Source: Alligator mississippiensis (lineage: Eukaryota; Chordata; Crocodylia; Alligatoridae). From it: a stretch of DNA of 64,000 nucleotides. The notes under the pieces are model-generated. The model was not told where the DNA came from. It ran no database searches and worked only from the letters and a program-made list of their open reading frames with translations. The DNA lies in the NCBI RefSeq assembly GCF_030867095.1, contig NC_081835.1:38113892-38177891 (forward strand), read 5' to 3'. The translations under genes and the position numbers were made by a program. The first letter of the stretch is position 1. Every line of letters starts with the position of its first letter. Shown here piece by piece: positions 54,170 to 64,000 of the stretch.

Positions 54170-55556
54170 GTGAGTTCTCATTTCAACTCATTTAAAATGA
54201 TGGAATTCTTTTTTTATGGGCTAGTACACTCTTAATTTATTGCACATACAGTGTAAAATGAAGCCCTGTTAAACTGATCAGTTCTACTCCCTTCTTAATT
54301 TTAAGAGCTGTTATTTATATGCCACTGTACCTATGAGAAGTAAGTTTTGTTTACCTTCCAGTGTTTGCACCACTTAATTCAGGAAGGCATTTGATCTACA
54401 TATGGAGTTACTAGTTTGGATTGTCTGTTCAGCCTGTTAGCCCCAATCAGAGTAAAAATGCTTTTTATTTACAAATTCACTTAAGAAAAAAGGAGTGAGC
54501 TTATTTTTGTTTCCCTTGAATACTTTTTGTGGATTCTCTTCTTTATCTAACCTTCAGAATGCTATTTTCCTCAATTATGTTCCTCCTTACCCTTTTTTGC
54601 TGATGAACAGAATTTCATTCCATTACTGTTCCATTATTATTTTATTCCTCAACTCATGTTCCTGTATTTGAAATAGGCCATATTCAGAATCTTTTAACTG
54701 TCATTCCTTTTCTGTAGCCAGAATGTTTGTTGTATGAAATTACCCACATCCCCAAAACTACTTCAGTTGGTGTCCAGTCTTAAATTATGCCCAAATTACT
54801 CCCGATTACAGTGTGGTTACTTACTGGAAAATGAGAGCTACAAATTAATTCTTGCCTATGCCCAGTGTTTTAACAGAAACATCTTTACATCCTTGCTGCC
54901 CTGTCTTCTTCCACAGGGGTTGGCAACCTATGGTCCATGGAGCCTTTGAATACAATCCACAGAGTTGTAGCTTTGGTAGCATTCAGAGGCTGTGTCTTCG
55001 TGCTACAGCTGTACACCTGGGGCTTTGGTGGAGGGAGAACTTTCCCTGTACCATGCTAAGCTGGGTGGCAGGGAGAAGCAGTGGAAGCAGACAGTATCTA
55101 GTGCCCACCCACCTCAGACCTGAGCTGCGTCATTCTGGCCCTTCACCAAAAGAAGTTGACGACCCCCGCTCTTCTGTATTAGAGATGCTGGAATTTTAAA
55201 CAGATGGGCCTGGTTTGCTCCACTTCCTCCTTTCATTTTAATCTTTGAATATAACAATTTCAAATACCACTGAAACAAGTTAAGTACATCTTCTGACTTT
55301 ATATAAATACATACTTCTATCACCATGGCTCTAAATAGTCCAGAAGCTGTAATAGCAGCAATGTGATCAACATTGCTCATGAATTTTGTGATCTGTTTGG
55401 AAAGGGTGCTCTACAATTTGGCTTCTATGTTCATGCTTCAGTTGGCCAAACTGTGTCAGGCATTACAACAGTGATAGGAAAGAATCATAATGCCATGTAT
55501 TTTGAGCCAGGTATATAGATGACTTTCTTGTTTTGTTTTCTCCCTTTGGCTTATAG
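54170..55556 (+). other. SFMBT1: SFMBT1 intron (1.4 kb) with one hAT element
   Basis: Donor gtgagt at 54170 and acceptor ttggcttatag ending 55556. A hAT-type repeat lies at 54914-55168. The remaining sequence is AT-rich and unremarkable. Confidence 0.8.
54914..55168. mobile_element. Short non-autonomous hAT element (255 bp)
   Basis: The left end caggggttggcaacctatgg and right end aagttgacgacccccg are inverted. The flanks ttcttcca and ctcttctg match at 5 of 8, so the duplication is only weakly preserved. It is the same general type as 21709-21864. Confidence 0.7.
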
Positions 55557-55803
55557 CTTCACAGAGGAAAAAATCCCTTGGATCTCATTGCACCAGGCTC
55601 CAGACTAGAATTGCAAAACTCCCAGGATTTCTTGGATGCCTGGATTGTCAATGTGGTGGAAAATGTTGGTGGAAGGCTCAAGTTACGTTATGAAGGATTG
55701 GGGGATTCTGATAGATTTGATAAGTGGATGTTCTATTTGGATCCATTCCTTCATCAAGTGGGTTGGGCAGCTCAACAGGGATATAGCCTTCAACCTCCAT
55801 TAG
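55557..55803 (+). CDS. SFMBT1: SFMBT1 coding exon: core of MBT repeat 2
   Basis: This 247-base exon (82 codons plus one base) follows ttatag and precedes gtaaag. It encodes LHRGKNPLDLIAPGSRLELQ, DAWIVNVVENVGGRLKLRYE, DRFDKWMFYLDPFLHQVGWA and AQQGYSLQPPL. The IAPGSRLE, VENVGGRLKLRYEG and HQVGWA segments match the second MBT repeat of SFMBT1; SFMBT2, as I recall it, differs at the LDLIAPGS position. No stop or frameshift is present, in contrast to all surrounding transposon ORFs, as expected for a gene under selection. Confidence 0.95.
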
Positions 55804-56365
55804 GTAAAGAATAATATTTTAATATTTATAAACAAAGCTGTTGATCCTGAGCTTCAAAATGCAGTTTCTGCTTCTGTGATCTGCATTCCAGATCTATGTG
55901 AGTACATATCATAAGGTTTATTGTACTCCTGTGTAAAATAAATGAGAGCTTCAGGAAATCAAAGTTACATCCCCATATTCAAATGTTGCCAGTTGCTTTT
56001 GCCTGCCACTACCTCTGACCTGTTTGTAGAAGGTACTGAATGCAGGGAAAGATTGCCTTTCATAAATGCCTGAGATTTTCGTAGGAAGAAGTAATCCATG
56101 TAATTCAGCTCATGTCATGCTATGTTTTGTTAGTGCAGTGTATAAAGACATTAATTCCTTGCTTCTTAACAGCACATCTTCATTGGAGCCAAGATATTTG
56201 GGTTTCCAGGTCTACTAGATTGCCTAGAGCTCCATTTAAAGGGACAGGTAAAACATATAGGGGAAGCTGGTATGGAAATTTATAAACATAACTTTAATGT
56301 AATGTTAGCAGTAGGAGAGAAATGTATGTATTTCCCCCTGTAAATGGATCTCCATATAGATTATG

Positions 56366-59095
56366 TTCCTGAAGTCAGGAACAAGAGGAAGATCAGGGAA
56401 AGTGTGGGTCCCTTACTGAATGGGGAGGCAACCTGGTGACAAATGATGTGGTAAAGGCTGAAGTACCTAATGCTTTTTTTTAAACCTTAGTCTTCACAGG
56501 CAAGGTCAGTTCCAAGACTGCTGCACTGGGCAGCACAGTTTAGGGAGAAGGGGAGCAGCCAAGAGTGGCAAAATAACAGGTTAGGGACTATTTAGAAAAG
56601 CTAAGTATATACAGATCTGTGGGGCTGGACACAGTGCACCTGAGGGTGCTGGCTGATGTGATTGCAAAGCCACTGGCCATTATCTTTGAAAACTTATGGC
56701 AGCTGGGAGAAGATCTCAGATGATGGAAAAGGGCAAATAGTGTCCATGTTTAAAAAAGGGAAGAAGGAGGATCTGGGGAACTAGACTGCTCAGCCTCACC
56801 TCAGTCCCTTGAAAAATCATACAGTATGTCCTCAAGGAACCCATTTCTAAGCATTTGTAGGAGAAGGTGACTTCTGAGGAGAAGTTAAGAGAACAGTCCA
56901 CATAAATTCACTAAGGGCAAGTCATACCTGAGCAACCTGATTGTCTTCTATGATGAGATGACTGGCTCTGTGGATATGGGAAGAGCGGTGGAACTAATAT
57001 ACCTTGACTTTAGCAAGGCTTTTGAAATGGTTTCCCACAAAATTCTCACAGGCAAGCTAAGGAGGTATGGGTTGGATGAATGGACTGTAAAGTGGACAGA
57101 AAACTGGCTGGATTATTGGACTTAAAGGGCTTGATGTCTAGTTGACAGCTGGTATCCAGTGGAGTGACCCAGGGGTTGGTCCTAGGGCCAGTTTTATTCA
57201 GTATCTTCATTAGTAATATGGAAGGTGGCATAGAGTACACCCTCAGCAAGTTTGCAGTTGACACCAAGGTGGGGAGAGTAATAGACTGGAGGGTAAGGTT
57301 AGGATTCAGAGATACCTAGAAAAATTGGAAGATTGGACCAAAAAAAATTCATGAAGTTCAATAAGGACATGTGCAAAACCCTGCACTTAGGACAAAACAG
57401 TCCCATGCATCAGTACAGGCTGAGGACCAATGGGCTAAGCAGCAGCTCTGCAGAAAAGGCCCTGGGGTTTACAGCGGACAATAAGATGAATATGAGCCAA
57501 TATCTTTTTGTGAAGAAAGATAATGGCATAATGGGCTGCATTAGTAGAAGCATTGCCAGCAGATCGAGGGAAGTGATTCTTCCCTTCTATTTGGCACTGG
57601 TAAGGCCATATCTAGATACTGTGTCCAGTTTTTGCACACCCCCACCCCCACTGCAGAAAGGATGTGGACAAAATGGAGAGAGTCCAGTGGGGGACAGCAA
57701 AAATGGTTAGGGGGCTGGAGCACATGACTTCTGAGGAGAAGCTGAAGGAACTAGGCTTATTTAGTCTCGAGAAGAGAAGTCTGAGGGGGGATTTGATAGC
57801 AGTCTTCAACTGCCTGAAGAGTGGTTCCAAAGAGGATGGCTAGATTGTTTTTAGTGGTGGCAGATGACAGAACAAGTAGTAATGGTCTGAAATTTCAGCA
57901 AGAGAAGTTTAGATTAGATATTAGGAAACACTTTTTCACTAGGAGGGTAGTAAAACACTGGAACAGGATACCCAGAATGGTTGTGGAATAGCCATCCTTG
58001 GAGGTTTTTAAGGCCTGGCTAGACAAAGCCTTAGCTGGGATGATCCAGTTGGGGATGGTCCTGCTTTGAGCAGGGGGTTGGACTAGATCAGTGGTTCTCA
58101 ACCGTTTTTTGTACCATAACCCATTTGTAAACATTAGCTAGTTCCAACCCAGTAAATAGTTTAGATAGAAAATAACTTCCTGGCCCTACCGGTACCCCTC
58201 ACTCCAACCCACAGTTCCTCAACCTCCAGCCCTGCTAGTGTCCCTCACTACCTGCTGCCCCCTGCCCCCAAGCCCCACTGTGTGGAGCAGGGAGTGAGTG
58301 TGTGGGGCTGAGGGGGAGTGTGGGATGGGGGAGCAATAGCTTCCCCAGATTTGTGCAGCCACAGTAGGCATGGGGCTGCAGCCTGGCTGGACTGGCACAG
58401 GCAGGACCTGCCTCCGCCACTCAGTGGGCGGGACTTGTTGAAGGAGGGCAGAGTGGGGAGGTGAGACTCATTACTGCCACTGGAGTTGGAACCACCATAC
58501 CAGCCACAGTGCCAGCAGTGCAAGGAACAACAGATGAGGGGATGGGGATGCGCTGCCCTCCCCTTCTCCATTACCAGCCGCTCATGCGCCAGGCCGTAGC
58601 TCCACCTGCCACCATAGCCCAGCTGCCACCACCGCTGCTCCCCTCAAGCCATGGCTCTACCTCAGAAAGGAAGTGGTGTAGTAGGCAGTGTCGCCTGTAT
58701 TCCCCCCCACCACCACCCATTCCCCTGAGATGTCATCTATGCCCCCTCCCCATTGATTTACCTGTGGGAGCTGCTCTCCATACTGCCTGGCTACCCTGTG
58801 CATGTGTGCACACACACATGCATGTGGCACCCCCTGCTTAATCGCCCTCTTTCCATTCCCCCCAGCCCCAAGCAGCCCGTACGAGCCTGCAAGAGGAAGC
58901 CTATAGTTTCCCACTTTTTTTCTCCTTTAAAGGAAAATCCATTTTTAAAGTTTGTTGATCCATTTTTTAAATTTGTTCACGACCCTTTTGTATATTCCTG
59001 CTACCCAGCTTTGGGTTGTAAGCCACAGATTGAGTAACACTGGACTAGATGACCCTCTGAGGTCCTTTCCAAGCCTAATTTTCTCTGATTCCATG
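56366..59095 (+). mobile_element. Decayed CR1 LINE split by a hAT in its tail
   Basis: 56366-56540 is the linker (GPLLNGEAT-like, VVKAEVPNAF-like strings). 56930-57060 includes YDEMTGSVDMGRAVELIYLD followed by FSKAFEMVSHKILTG. 57150-57260 includes [17 protein letters not shown] with the active-site box reading FAVD. 57333-57710 continues with MKFNKDMCKTLHLGQN and ending boxes near 57990. The tail begins at about 58040 and reads ggggttggactagat up to the hAT; the remaining gactagatgaccctctgagg at 59043-59095 completes it. Confidence 0.85.
58089..59042. mobile_element. Non-autonomous hAT element (954 bp) inside the CR1 tail
   Basis: The left end is cagtggttctcaacc and the right end is attgagtaacactg. 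The flanks are a perfect 8-bp duplication, gactagat (58081-58088 and 59043-59050). It has a GC-rich interior without transposase. The cagtggttctcaacc terminus is typical of widespread hAT repeats in vertebrates. Confidence 0.93.
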
Positions 59096-59328
59096 AAAGT
59101 GGAGGTGCTGACAGAGGGACATCTTATACCCTCCCTGTCTTCGACATGAACACTCTCCATGAGCAGACTCACACAAGATGATCTGTTAGGTATATTCAGA
59201 AAGAGTTTATTAAACTGATGAGAGGGGGATTGAATCACTTTTCTCATCCCTCCTCCTCCCCCCACCCAGTTAATTTGAGAGCTATTAGAGGCTTCTCCTC
59301 ATTCACCTTGCTACCTTTTTTGTTGAAG

Positions 59329-59429
59329 CTATCAGGTCCCTGAAGAGTGAAGCAGAATGGCAAGAGATCCTAAAGAAGGTGAAAGAAGAAGAGGAGGAAG
59401 AGTCTTCAGTTCCCACTGATCTTTTTAAG
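59329..59429 (+). CDS. SFMBT1: SFMBT1 coding exon: linker and start of MBT repeat 3
   Basis: This 101-base exon lies between ttgttgaag and gtaaat. Its first two bases complete the Ala codon left by the previous exon. It encodes IRSLKSEAEWQEILKKVKEE, a run of acidic residues, then SSVPTDLFK. The AIRxLKxEAEWQEIL and polyglutamate linker followed by a LFK motif is the SFMBT1 pattern between repeats 2 and 3. It ends in phase 0. Confidence 0.94.
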
Positions 59430-59689
59430 GTAAATTCTCCAGTTCATAGAATATGGTGAAGCAAACCTACAGGGAGTGTAATAAGAATAGCTGCCTATGA
59501 TCTCTAGAAATTAATACAGGAGAGCTAATCACTGGACAGAATAAAGGTGGTGTTGCTGCTGCTGCCTGCTGTTTGGTGCATGAGATTGGATGCTTGTGGT
59601 TAGTGTGTTTAGTTCCAGTGCAAGCGCAGTGTTTCAAATTAGGGGTTTCCATCACCATTATGGTGAGGAGCCCGAACCCCTTTTACTTT

Positions 59690-60780
59690 TTTCCCAGCAG
59701 AGCGTGCCTGCCTCTCCCACAGCCAGGGGTCGAGCTGCCAATGGGCCAAGTGGCCCCTGAGCTATAGGGGGCCCCAGTTTTTCTCTCCATGGCATCGGTG
59801 CTCCCTGCGGCTGCCTGCATGTGCTGCTAGTAGATGAGTACTGACCAGGTGACACTGCTGCCATGGAGGGACAGTCTGGGGGACCATTGGCAACTCACCC
59901 CTCCCCCCCAGCTGCAGAAGAGGTGGACAGGCTCCACAGGGAAAGAAAAAGGACCAGGCCCCTCGCTGCTTTTTTTTCCTCAGTGGAGCCTGCTGTGGGG
60001 GGGCCCAGTCCTTCCCTCCAAAGTGGCAGCACCCCCCAGGGCCACCCAGATAAGGTGCTAGCCGTGCAAGTGCTGCCCCAGCTCGCAGGCAGCACTTACT
60101 GGGTCCAACTCTTCCCCAAGCCTGCGTGCTGAAAGTCCACGAGGTGCTGCTCCCTGCATGGGCTTCAGGAAGAGTTGCGTCTGGTGGGTGCTACCTGTGA
60201 GCTGGGGCAGCACCCGTGCAGCTAGCACCCCACTGGGGTGGCCCTAGGGACTGCCACCACTGGGAACAGAAGGACTGAGCCCCCCTACACCTCAGGGGCT
60301 GCACAGCCCAGCAGCAGCTTGAGCGGGCAGGCTCCGCTAAGGGGGAAAAAAAACAGCTAGGGGTCTGATTCTTTTTTTTTTTTCCTGCAGAGCCTGCCCA
60401 CCTCTGCCGCAGCCAGGGGATGAGCTGCCAGTGGGCCCTGAGCTGCGGGGGGCCCCAGACCTTCCCTCCAAGTTGGCAGCACCCCCTGGGGCCACCCGGG
60501 CGGGCAGCTAGTGAGTGGGTGCTGCTCCACCTCGCAGACAGCACCCAGCCTGATCCAACTGTTAGCAGCCCACCCAGGTCGCCCCATGGGGCACTGCTGC
60601 TGTGGACAAAAAGGCTGTGGCCCTCCACAGTTTAGGGGCCACTTGGCCCACTGGCAGCTTTCACCCCGGGCATGGGAGATGTGGGCAGGCTCTGTGAGAA
60701 AAAAAAAAAAAGAAACGATCAGGCCCCTCACTGCTTCTGCCTTCATCCCAACTCTCCTGTGTTGGGAGGGTAAGCTGTCA
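59690..60780. repeat. GC-rich array of three successive inverted-repeat units
   Basis: The first hairpin is about 59695-59940: gccatggagggacagtctgg pairs with the region around ctccatggcatcggtg, and the gagctgccaatgggcc region pairs with ggaccattggcaactc. The second is about 59985-60340, with turn near 60160: ggtgctagccgtgcaagtgc against gcacccgtgcagctagcacc. The third is about 60385-60720, with turn near 60545. The units share strings such as gggccccag, cttccctccaa and cagcaccccc. The ends are not defined. It resembles the core of 13790-15240 in layout. Confidence 0.65.
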
Positions 60781-60793
60781 AAGACTGCAACAT

Positions 60794-60812
60794 TCTAATA
60801 TTATAAAAGCCA

Positions 60813-60845
<33 letters not shown>

Positions 60846-61510
60846 CAAAATGCTTTATTTTCATTCTGATTGGTTGTCTCAGCAGCCAATCAAAATACTT
60901 ACTAAAACAACCAATCAGAGTGGTCAGCACAAACAGAAGCATCGCCATGACAGTGGGGACCGAGGGGCCAGAGCAGGAGGATGAAGCCAGCGGAGCTTGC
61001 CTTACCCCCCCCCCCCCTTCCTTAGAGGCAGAGGGGGATAGCAGGGATGGTGCCAACATGACAGCGGGAACACTGGCCTCTGGCCTCACCCCCCCCAACA
61101 CCCCCTGCTGCAGCCCCTCAGTCCCCACTGTCATGGCGGTGCCACTCCCGCCATCCTCCAGCAGGGTCGGAGTGGGGGGGCCAGGCCAGCCTTGCCCCCC
61201 TCCCCAGGCCTGCTCCTTGGAGGCAGAGGGGGACGGAGAGGGAGGAAATGGACCCAATGCGGGCAGGAGAAGGGGCAGTGGAGGCAATGGGGCTGGACAA
61301 GAAGCAGGGCGTGGGGCCAGATGTGGGGCTCTGTCCCCACCCCCCCAATGATGGTGGGGACTGCGAGGCTAAGTGGGTAGGTGAGAGGGGAGGCACATGG
61401 AGCTGGACATGGGGGGTGGAGGGGCCCACAGGGCTGGAGGCAGAGTGGCAGTAGCGTGTGGCATTGGGTGGCGCTGCTCCAACCCTGCCCATCCCCCCAC
61501 CCCCGCCATC
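60794..61510 (+). mobile_element. Helitron-like repeat (uncertain class), second copy
   Basis: It starts tctaatattataaaagcc, then a (gtct)n run (60815-60845), then a segment with attggttgtctcagcagcc and its inverted copy ccaatcagag, then a GC-rich body. The same start is at 30040. The end is set only by the change from GC-rich to AT-rich sequence. Confidence 0.4.
60815..60845. repeat. (GTCT)n microsatellite
   Basis: About seven uninterrupted gtct units. Confidence 0.9.
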
Positions 61511-61797
61511 ATTCTTGATAGGTAATTGGCTATTTGCAAATAGCTACAATGTAAACAAAACTACATGCAGATGTGATTTAGTTTGCAATGTTGCAAACTC
61601 ATTTAAATCATAAAATAAACCCTGCATGTATACAGTGTGACACAACTGAACCGCAAAAACGGGCAATTTTCATCATGTGTACAAGCGCCCACAGATGCTT
61701 AGGTAAAGTTACTTCATCCACTTCGAGCGTGTAGAACTGTCTAGTGTTTTACATTGGAGAAATATGGCTAATCAGTGCTCTGACATGAACTTTTTAG

Positions 61798-61899
61798 GAA
61801 AAACCTTTGATCAGAGTGCATTCATTCTCTGAAAATATGAAGTTGGAGGCTGTCAATCCAGGGACTCCTTTCGTCATCTCTCCTGCTACAGTGATTAAG
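61798..61899 (+). CDS. SFMBT1: SFMBT1 coding exon: MBT repeat 3, first part
   Basis: This 102-base exon (34 codons) lies between tttttag and gtataa, in phase 0 at both ends. It encodes EKPLIRVHSFSENMKLEAVN and PGTPFVISPATVIK. The ENMKLEAV strand and the PATVxK strand are the beginning of the third MBT core. The rest of repeat 3 should lie in the next exon, which is beyond the window or after the CR1 at 62450-64000. The donor gtataagg is weaker than the consensus but supported by the protein continuity with the family. Confidence 0.9.
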
Positions 61900-62449
61900 G
61901 TATAAGGATTCTTTCTGAAATGTCTTAGTTATGGTTAAAGTCTAGTTAACATTTTTCTATTTATAGTCATTAATAGGTACTCTCTGTATGCTCTCTAAAA
62001 TCTTAGAATAGAGTTTAAATGGAATTTGTTTGCATAACATAGATCATACAGAGGACAGGAGTCTACCAAATGTGTTAACTGCAAGGTAAAGAGTTTCAGT
62101 TAAAATTAGTACATTTGAGCTATATAGCTTGCAAGACTAAATAGCTAAAATTTACCAAATCCAGAGGCCTAACTTTAGGCATTCAAATCAGTACTTTCAT
62201 ACCCAGTTAAAAACGGCCTGAGGTTTCACAAGATGCTGAACACTTGCAACCCCTACTAAATTAACTAGGGTTAGTGGACGTGCAGGTAGGTAAGCGTAAC
62301 TGGCCTGTCATTTAAAATGTGCAAGTATAGATTTAAGACTCCAGCTTTAGGTTCTCAGGTTTGACAACTTTCACCAATCTCTTTATAGTATAGTTAACAC
62401 TTACGTGTTCCAAAAGAAATTATATACCACAAACACCACAAACTGAGAT
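61900..62449. other. SFMBT1 intron, no feature seen
   Basis: AT-rich sequence between the exon donor and the next CR1. Confidence 0.6.
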
Positions 62450-64000
62450 TGCCGGGACATGGGAAGAAAACTACTGGAGCAAGCCCAGGAAGTGGCAAGC
62501 AGGAAACCAGTTAAATGGAAAACAATAGGAAGAACACTCTGACACAGGCCAAAGGACTGAACTCTCCTCAGCGAAACAGGAAGCCAAGGGCCTCCAATGG
62601 TAGACTTGCATGTCTTTACACAAATGCCAGGAGCATGGGGAACAAGCAGGAAGAACTGGCCCTCCTGCTAACCAGTAAGGAATACAATGTTATTGGAATA
62701 ATGGAGACCTGGTGGGATTGCACCAACAATTGGACCACAGGGCTACACCTTACATAGGAGGGATTGTGTATGGAAGAAGGGTGGAGGTGTTGCTTTCTAT
62801 GTGAAAGAGCAGTACATATCCCTGGAAGCCAAGACAGGCACAAAAGAAGGGTGACCTGAGACTCTCTGGGTTAAGATACAGGGAGAGCAAGGGAAGGAGA
62901 CTTGATGATATGAGTATATTACAGACCTCCGAACCAAGTGGAGGAGCTTGATCTAGAATTCTCCAGAGAACTGGCAGAGGCTGCATGCTCATAGAACATG
63001 GTTGTCATGGGTGACTTCAATTACCCAGATATATCATGGGAAGAGCGGTCAGCTAGATCCGAGCTGTCATGTAACTTCCTAACTTGCATCAAGGAACTCT
63101 ATTTGACTCAAGAATTGTATGGGCTGACCAGAGGAAAGGCACTCCTGGATATGGTTTTGGCCAAAGGGGATGATCTAGTGAGTAACCTGAGAACCAAGGG
63201 TAATCTAGGTGACAGTGACCATGAGACGAACAATTTTACCATCCATCATAAGGCAGGAAAATCAGTTAGTAGGGTAGAAATCCTTGCTTTTAGGAAAGCT
63301 GACTTCTACAAGCTAAGGAGATTGGTGGATGAGGCCCTGTGGGACCATGATCCATTGGGAAGGGGAGTCCAAGAAGAGTGGTCGTTCCTTGAGGATATGA
63401 TCCTTGGCACACAAAGGTCCATTGCTGTTCGTAAGGAAGGTAGCAAAAGGGCTGGGAGACCCCCCTGGCTCAATAGGATGGCCATGGACCTCCTGAAAAC
63501 AAAAAGAGAAGCCTATAAGAGATGGAAGCTGGGAATTATTCCCTAAGAGGAGTACACAGGAATGGCCCACACCTGTAGGGAGCAGATTAGAAAAGCAAAG
63601 GCAGAAACCAAATGCAAACTGGCAACAGAAATCAAAGACAATAAAAAGTCCTTCTTTAGTTACGTAGGAAGCAGGAATAAAAATAAGGGAAATGTAAAAC
63701 CCCTGCTGAAGACAACGGGACAGCTAATAATCATGCTCAGGAGAAAACCAAACTCCTAAATGAATACTTTGCATCCACCAGACCAAGGATATTAACTTGC
63801 CTGACAGGAAGCAGAATGGACATGGTGGGAGTGATCACCCACCTATAATTAGTGAAGATTTTCTGAGGGCATACCTAGAGAGGCTGGATATCTACAAGTC
63901 AGCAGGACCAGATGAACTACACCCAAGAGCGCTGAAAGAACTGACTGACATTATCGCACAACCAAAGGCAAAGCTATTCAAGAGCTCATGGTGCTCGGTT
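62450..64000 (+). mobile_element. CR1 LINE: endonuclease and linker, continues past the window
   Basis: The endonuclease begins in 62515-62757 (LYTNARSMGNKQEELALLLT, GIMETWWDCTNNW). 62998-63546 (182 codons) includes VVMGDFNYPDISWEE, LTRGKALLDMVLAKG and the LGDSDHET catalytic box, then HDPLGRGVQEEWSFLEDMIL. After a TAA at 63544, 63562-63759 continues with HTCREQIRKAKAETKCKLAT and KSFFSYVGSRNKNKGNVKPL. The last 200 bases reach the pre-RT segment (RLDIYKSAGPDELHPRALKE). It is truncated at its 5' end and cut by the window end. Confidence 0.88.

Larger units (their letters stand above)
55804..59328 (+). other. SFMBT1: SFMBT1 intron (3.5 kb) with a CR1 and a nested hAT
   Basis: Donor gtaaag at 55804 and acceptor ttgttgaag ending 59328. 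55804-56365 and 59096-59328 show no recognised feature; the rest is CR1 plus hAT. Confidence 0.8.
59430..61797 (+). other. SFMBT1: SFMBT1 intron (2.4 kb) with hairpin array and Helitron-like repeat
   Basis: Donor gtaaat at 59430 and acceptor aactttttag ending 61797. 59430-59690 and 61511-61797 show no feature; the middle is repeat. Confidence 0.8.

Noticed and set aside
21207..61899. Assignment of the exons to SFMBT2 or an L3MBTL gene
   Set aside because: The LDLIAPGSRLE, AQQGYSLQPP and polyglutamate linker segments fit SFMBT1 as I know it; SFMBT2 differs at several of these, and L3MBTL proteins have three MBT repeats with a different leader.

Overview
The window is vertebrate nuclear DNA from a sauropsid, most plausibly a crocodilian, with a turtle as the alternative. 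The reasons are abundant CR1 LINEs of several ages, many short hAT-type DNA elements with clear 8-bp target duplications, Ty3/Gypsy LTR elements, and no Alu, L1 or B-type repeats. The species call is an inference from repeat content. No rRNA or tRNA gene, CRISPR array or bacterial-type operon was seen.

The only host gene recognised is SFMBT1, on the + strand. Six internal coding exons are visible at 21207-21301, 52607-52847, 54081-54169, 55557-55803, 59329-59429 and 61798-61899. Each has AG/GT splice borders and compatible phases. Together they give 291 uninterrupted codons covering the start of the protein, MBT repeats 1 and 2 and the beginning of MBT repeat 3. The first coding exon, the promoter and the 3' half of the gene lie outside the window or were not recognised. 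Everything else looks like intron or upstream DNA filled with transposons.

1-21 kb: non-autonomous DNA elements and GC-rich palindromes (953-1848, 2362-3069, 13790-15240), a CR1 3' end (3985-5010), a minus-strand CR1 split by a 6.9-kb Gmr1-like Gypsy element (5922-12783), and a nearly full-length minus-strand CR1 (about 16806-20760).

21.3-52.6 kb is one 31-kb SFMBT1 intron. It holds foldback and hAT elements, decayed CR1s, a Ty3/Gypsy element of ordinary pol order with a PNMA-like Gag (about 31060-39473) whose 3' LTR carries a 1265-bp hAT insertion, and 81 bp further on a second Gmr1-like element (39555-44942). More palindromes and another CR1 follow.

52.6-64 kb holds five SFMBT1 exons separated by introns of 1.2-3.5 kb, which contain small hAT elements, a CR1 with a hAT in its tail, a GC-rich hairpin array and, at the end, a CR1 endonuclease region.

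The most interesting point is that the LTR elements match the proposed ancestors of two domesticated mammalian gag families. The element at 5922-12783 combines a SCAN-like capsid with the pol order protease-integrase-RT-RNase H, and the element at 31-39 kb has a PNMA-like capsid. All copies are broken by stops and frameshifts. A second theme is the many long inverted repeats, which appear to be the internal structure of non-autonomous DNA transposons.
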